From Pseudomonas haemolytica (GTDB lineage: Bacteria > Pseudomonadota > Gammaproteobacteria > Pseudomonadales > Pseudomonadaceae), in the NCBI RefSeq assembly GCF_009659625.1, contig NZ_VOIW01000002.1:841157-905156 (forward strand): a stretch of 64,000 bases of DNA, read 5' to 3'. Both the position numbers and the translations under genes were made by a program. Within the stretch, counting starts at the first letter, position 1. Each line of letters begins with the position of its first letter. Positions 62,358 through 64,000 of the stretch are shown piece after piece. The notes beneath the pieces are model-generated. The model did no database searches. It saw nothing but the letters and a program-made list of their open reading frames with translations, and was not told where the DNA came from.

Positions 62358-62638
62358 TGAGTATCTACACAACTCTCGGTACGCCACAGGTTCAGCGCAA
62401 TACCCAGAGTTGTGTAGATACTTATGCCATCGGCGCACAGATCGAAATCCTGGTCACCCACGTCAACGGCGGCACCTGGCAACTGAGCGACGACATGCTC
62501 GGCTTCGCCCTCGGCACCATGCGAGTGAAACACAACAACGATTTCAGCGAAGCCATCTCCCCTGCTGCCAGCTTCAACACCGGCGTGCTGTGGAAAAACC
62601 TGCTGGGCAACCTGAGCCTGGTGAAAAATCCCACATAA
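62358..62638 (+). pseudogene. Probable 5'-truncated gene remnant fused to an inverted repeat
   Basis: The frame runs from an ATG through a perfect inverted repeat to TAA, 93 residues. The first ~20 residues are encoded by the repeat itself, while the later part (YAIGAQIEILVTHVNGGTWQ, then LSDDMLGFALGTMRVKHNND) looks like real coding sequence whose original start is absent. I do not recognise it. It may be the end of an older gene cut by the repeat, or a small active gene using the chimeric start. Confidence 0.4.
62360..62422. repeat. Perfect 17-bp inverted repeat
   Basis: Arms AGTATCTACACAACTCT (62360-62376) and AGAGTTGTGTAGATACT (62406-62422) with a 29-bp spacer. The motif resembles a dispersed Pseudomonas element by memory, and it forms the 5' end of the remnant reading frame. 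Confidence 0.8.
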
Positions 62639-62683
62639 CCGCCGGATAAGCTCTACTCCTCAGCCCTGAAAACCGCTGCAAAG

Positions 62684-62712
62684 TCCCTCGCCTGATTAAA
62701 CAGTGCGAGGGA
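62684..62712 (+). other. Stem-loop before the last gene
   Basis: TCCCTCGC and GCGAGGGA arms with a 13-base loop, 47 bp upstream of the ATG at 62760. No U-tract follows, so it is probably a leader hairpin rather than a terminator. Confidence 0.5.
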
Positions 62713-62759
62713 TTGCAGATGGTATTTTTCGTTAGAGCCTCGGTTGACGGGGGGCTCCC

Positions 62760-64000
62760 ATGATCGGAGCGACCAACCAGGCTATCGGCTTTCTGGTTCT
62801 GGCCGCGATGGATTCTAAGACGCGTGACGTCGAATCCGTACTCACCGATTTCCGCCAATGCCTCAACGCCTACGACACCTGGGCAGAGAGTTTCCTCAGC
62901 TTTTCGGCACTGGATGTCGAGCAGGTGTTCAAGGTCGGAAATGAAGTGGCGCTGGTAGCACCGATCAACCGCTCTATCCTGCCCAGCAGTACTGTCGCTA
63001 CATGTCAGGCCAACGGCACTCTGACGCTGGTGCACATGTTCCAGAGTGTTCGGTTCGTGCCTATTGGCAATACGCCAGTGATGGTGCAACGCATAGATCT
63101 AAACGGTGGCGCGCTGGGCAAGCCGATCCATAAAACCATCGGCCCCAGCGGCATTCTGGAAATCACCGAGTGTGATCGCAACCAGCAGTACCGAGTCAGT
63201 TTTTACCCCAACGTTTCCACGGCGCATTTCAAGGCCCTGTATGTCTCTTATCAGTCGGTTATCGCACCGCTGGAAGACTGGCTGCGCAACGAATGGCACG
63301 ACACATTCGAACCGCTATGGAAGGGCTATTCCGAGGCGAACTTTCTCAAGCGCTACCTTTCGTTGCACCACGCCTACGCCCGAGGATTTGGCGAAGCGCT
63401 TTATTCACTGTGGGACAACATCAAACAATTGTTTCAGTGGCTTGCAGATCCGCTGGCCAATGCTGAAAAGCTACTGCATTACCTTTCCCAGGACGAGCTT
63501 GAAAAGCTACTGGCGTTAAGCACAGAGACCCTTGCCAAGGGCCTACTCGTGCTCAGCGATGAACCCTTGCTGTTCATCTACCTGGCGACACTGGTCAGTT
63601 GGATGCGTTTGTTGCCCCCGCCGTATATGAACGAGCTGTTGGGGGAAATCAGTGCCGAGGTACTGATCAATCTATTGTTGGCGCTGGCGACAGGCGGTAT
63701 GGGCGTTGTGCTGCGCATGAGTACGCAAGTGCTGGCTGGCATCAAGTCTCGCCGCGCCCGCGAATGGTTGGAGCGGCTCGCCACGCAATTCAATAAGGCC
63801 CGCTTGGATGAGCACGCCGAAGCTGCCAAGCCCATATTGCTCAGCAGCCAGGCAACGCCGATCAGGACGGTACCGGTTGCGCCGTTGAAGGCTGGGGATC
63901 AGGTGGTTTCAAACCCGATGCCGGCGGTGCGCAGCAAGTCTCAGCAGACCGTATTGGTCCGACAGGAGCACGTCGATGATGCGCCTGTCATGGCTTCGAA
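62760..64000 (+). CDS. Large protein, 3' end outside window; possible polymorphic toxin N-terminus
   Basis: The frame is open from ATG 62760 to the edge, at least 413 residues. GGGGGGCTCCC before the ATG gives a ribosome site. No signal peptide. The first ~140 residues look beta-rich (FLVLAAMDSKTRDVESVLTD, VGNEVALVAPINRSILPSS); the middle is helical and Trp-rich (YSLWDNIKQLFQWLADPL); a hydrophobic stretch (EVLINLLLALATGGMGVVLR) follows, then a disordered linker. This order resembles N-terminal regions of large Pseudomonas polymorphic toxins, but no toxin or PAAR motif is seen. Assignment is inference. Confidence 0.6.
   Translation, partial: MIGATNQAIGFLVLAAMDSKTRDVESVLTDFRQCLNAYDTWAESFLSFSALDVEQVFKVGNEVALVAPINRSILPSSTVATCQANGTLTLVHMFQSVRFVPIGNTPVMVQRIDLNGGALGKPIHKTIGPSGILEITECDRNQQYRVSFYPNVSTAHFKALYVSYQSVIAPLEDWLRNEWHDTFEPLWKGYSEANFLKRYLSLHHAYARGFGEALYSLWDNIKQLFQWLADPLANAEKLLHYLSQDELEKLLALSTETLAKGLLVLSDEPLLFIYLATLVSWMRLLPPPYMNELLGEISAEVLINLLLALATGGMGVVLRMSTQVLAGIKSRRAREWLERLATQFNKARLDEHAEAAKPILLSSQATPIRTVPVAPLKAGDQVVSNPMPAVRSKSQQTVLVRQEHVDDAPVMAS

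Noticed and set aside
62719..62763. 14-codon frame just before the last gene (MVFFVRASVDGGLP)
   Set aside because: Ends with a TGA that overlaps the following ATG; it is too short and lacks a good ribosome site, so at most a leader peptide.

Overview
The window looks like chromosomal DNA of a Pseudomonas of the fluorescens group. The evidence is GC-rich coding throughout, Pseudomonas-type gene neighbourhoods (cysM-rlmD-relA-mazG; purM-purN next to hda; a guanidinobutyrase locus), and several families of short intergenic palindromes of the kind scattered through fluorescens-group genomes. Almost everything is chromosomal housekeeping or metabolic sequence. I see no rRNA, tRNA, CRISPR array, insertion sequence or intact prophage. 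Species-level placement is an inference from memory of family and synteny patterns; no search was run.

Layout. 1-6.8 kb: the end of a symporter-coupled hybrid histidine kinase, rmuC and small orphan genes. 6.9-10.6 kb: a FadL-type porin, a periplasmic glutathione peroxidase, and a MarR regulator with an MFS pump, a 39-residue membrane microprotein and two matching operator palindromes. 10.7-20.0 kb: a ten-gene late-cobalamin operon (cobO-cobB-bluB-cbiB-cobD-cobQ-cobU-cobT-cobC-cobS) behind a cobalamin riboswitch. Most junctions are ATGA overlaps, and repetitive elements sit at two of them. 20.1-26.1 kb: a sugar dehydrogenase-like lipoprotein, two NlpC/P60 lipoproteins, hda, a PerM-type membrane protein and a DUF2066 protein. 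26.4-35.5 kb: purM-purN-DUF3108, small genes, then mazG, relA, rlmD and cysM on the minus strand.

35.6-42.7 kb: a DTW-domain protein, then a LysR/guanidinobutyrase/sodium symporter locus with a strong operator palindrome, a 40-residue microprotein that may correspond to P. aeruginosa PA1414, and a LysR/MFS pair. 42.7-58.2 kb: CvfB-like RNA-binding protein, TorF-type porin, lipoprotein, DEAD-box helicase, YbdG-type channel, EamA exporter, azoreductase, LysR, hydrolase, periplasmic cyclophilin, ABC exporter, aquaporin and GNAT-like protein. 58.4-62.0 kb: a porin, an anti-sigma/ECF sigma pair and a FabH-like ketoacyl synthase with its own operator-like palindrome. 62.0-64.0 kb: a repeat-rich accessory boundary, a probable gene remnant, and the 5' part of a large unrecognised protein that runs off the window and may be a polymorphic toxin.

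How the genes work together. The cob operon converts cobyrinate diamide to cobalamin, including lower-ligand synthesis (bluB) and its attachment (cobT, cobC, cobS), and should be shut off by B12 through the riboswitch. purM and purN catalyse non-consecutive steps of purine synthesis. relA and mazG together suggest nucleotide-stress control. gbuA and the symporter probably take up and hydrolyse a guanidino compound under a LysR regulator. The strongest leads for follow-up are the repeat-encoded CobB tail at the cobB/bluB junction, the predicted leaderless autoregulated marR transcript, the PA1414-like locus, and the accessory boundary at the right end.
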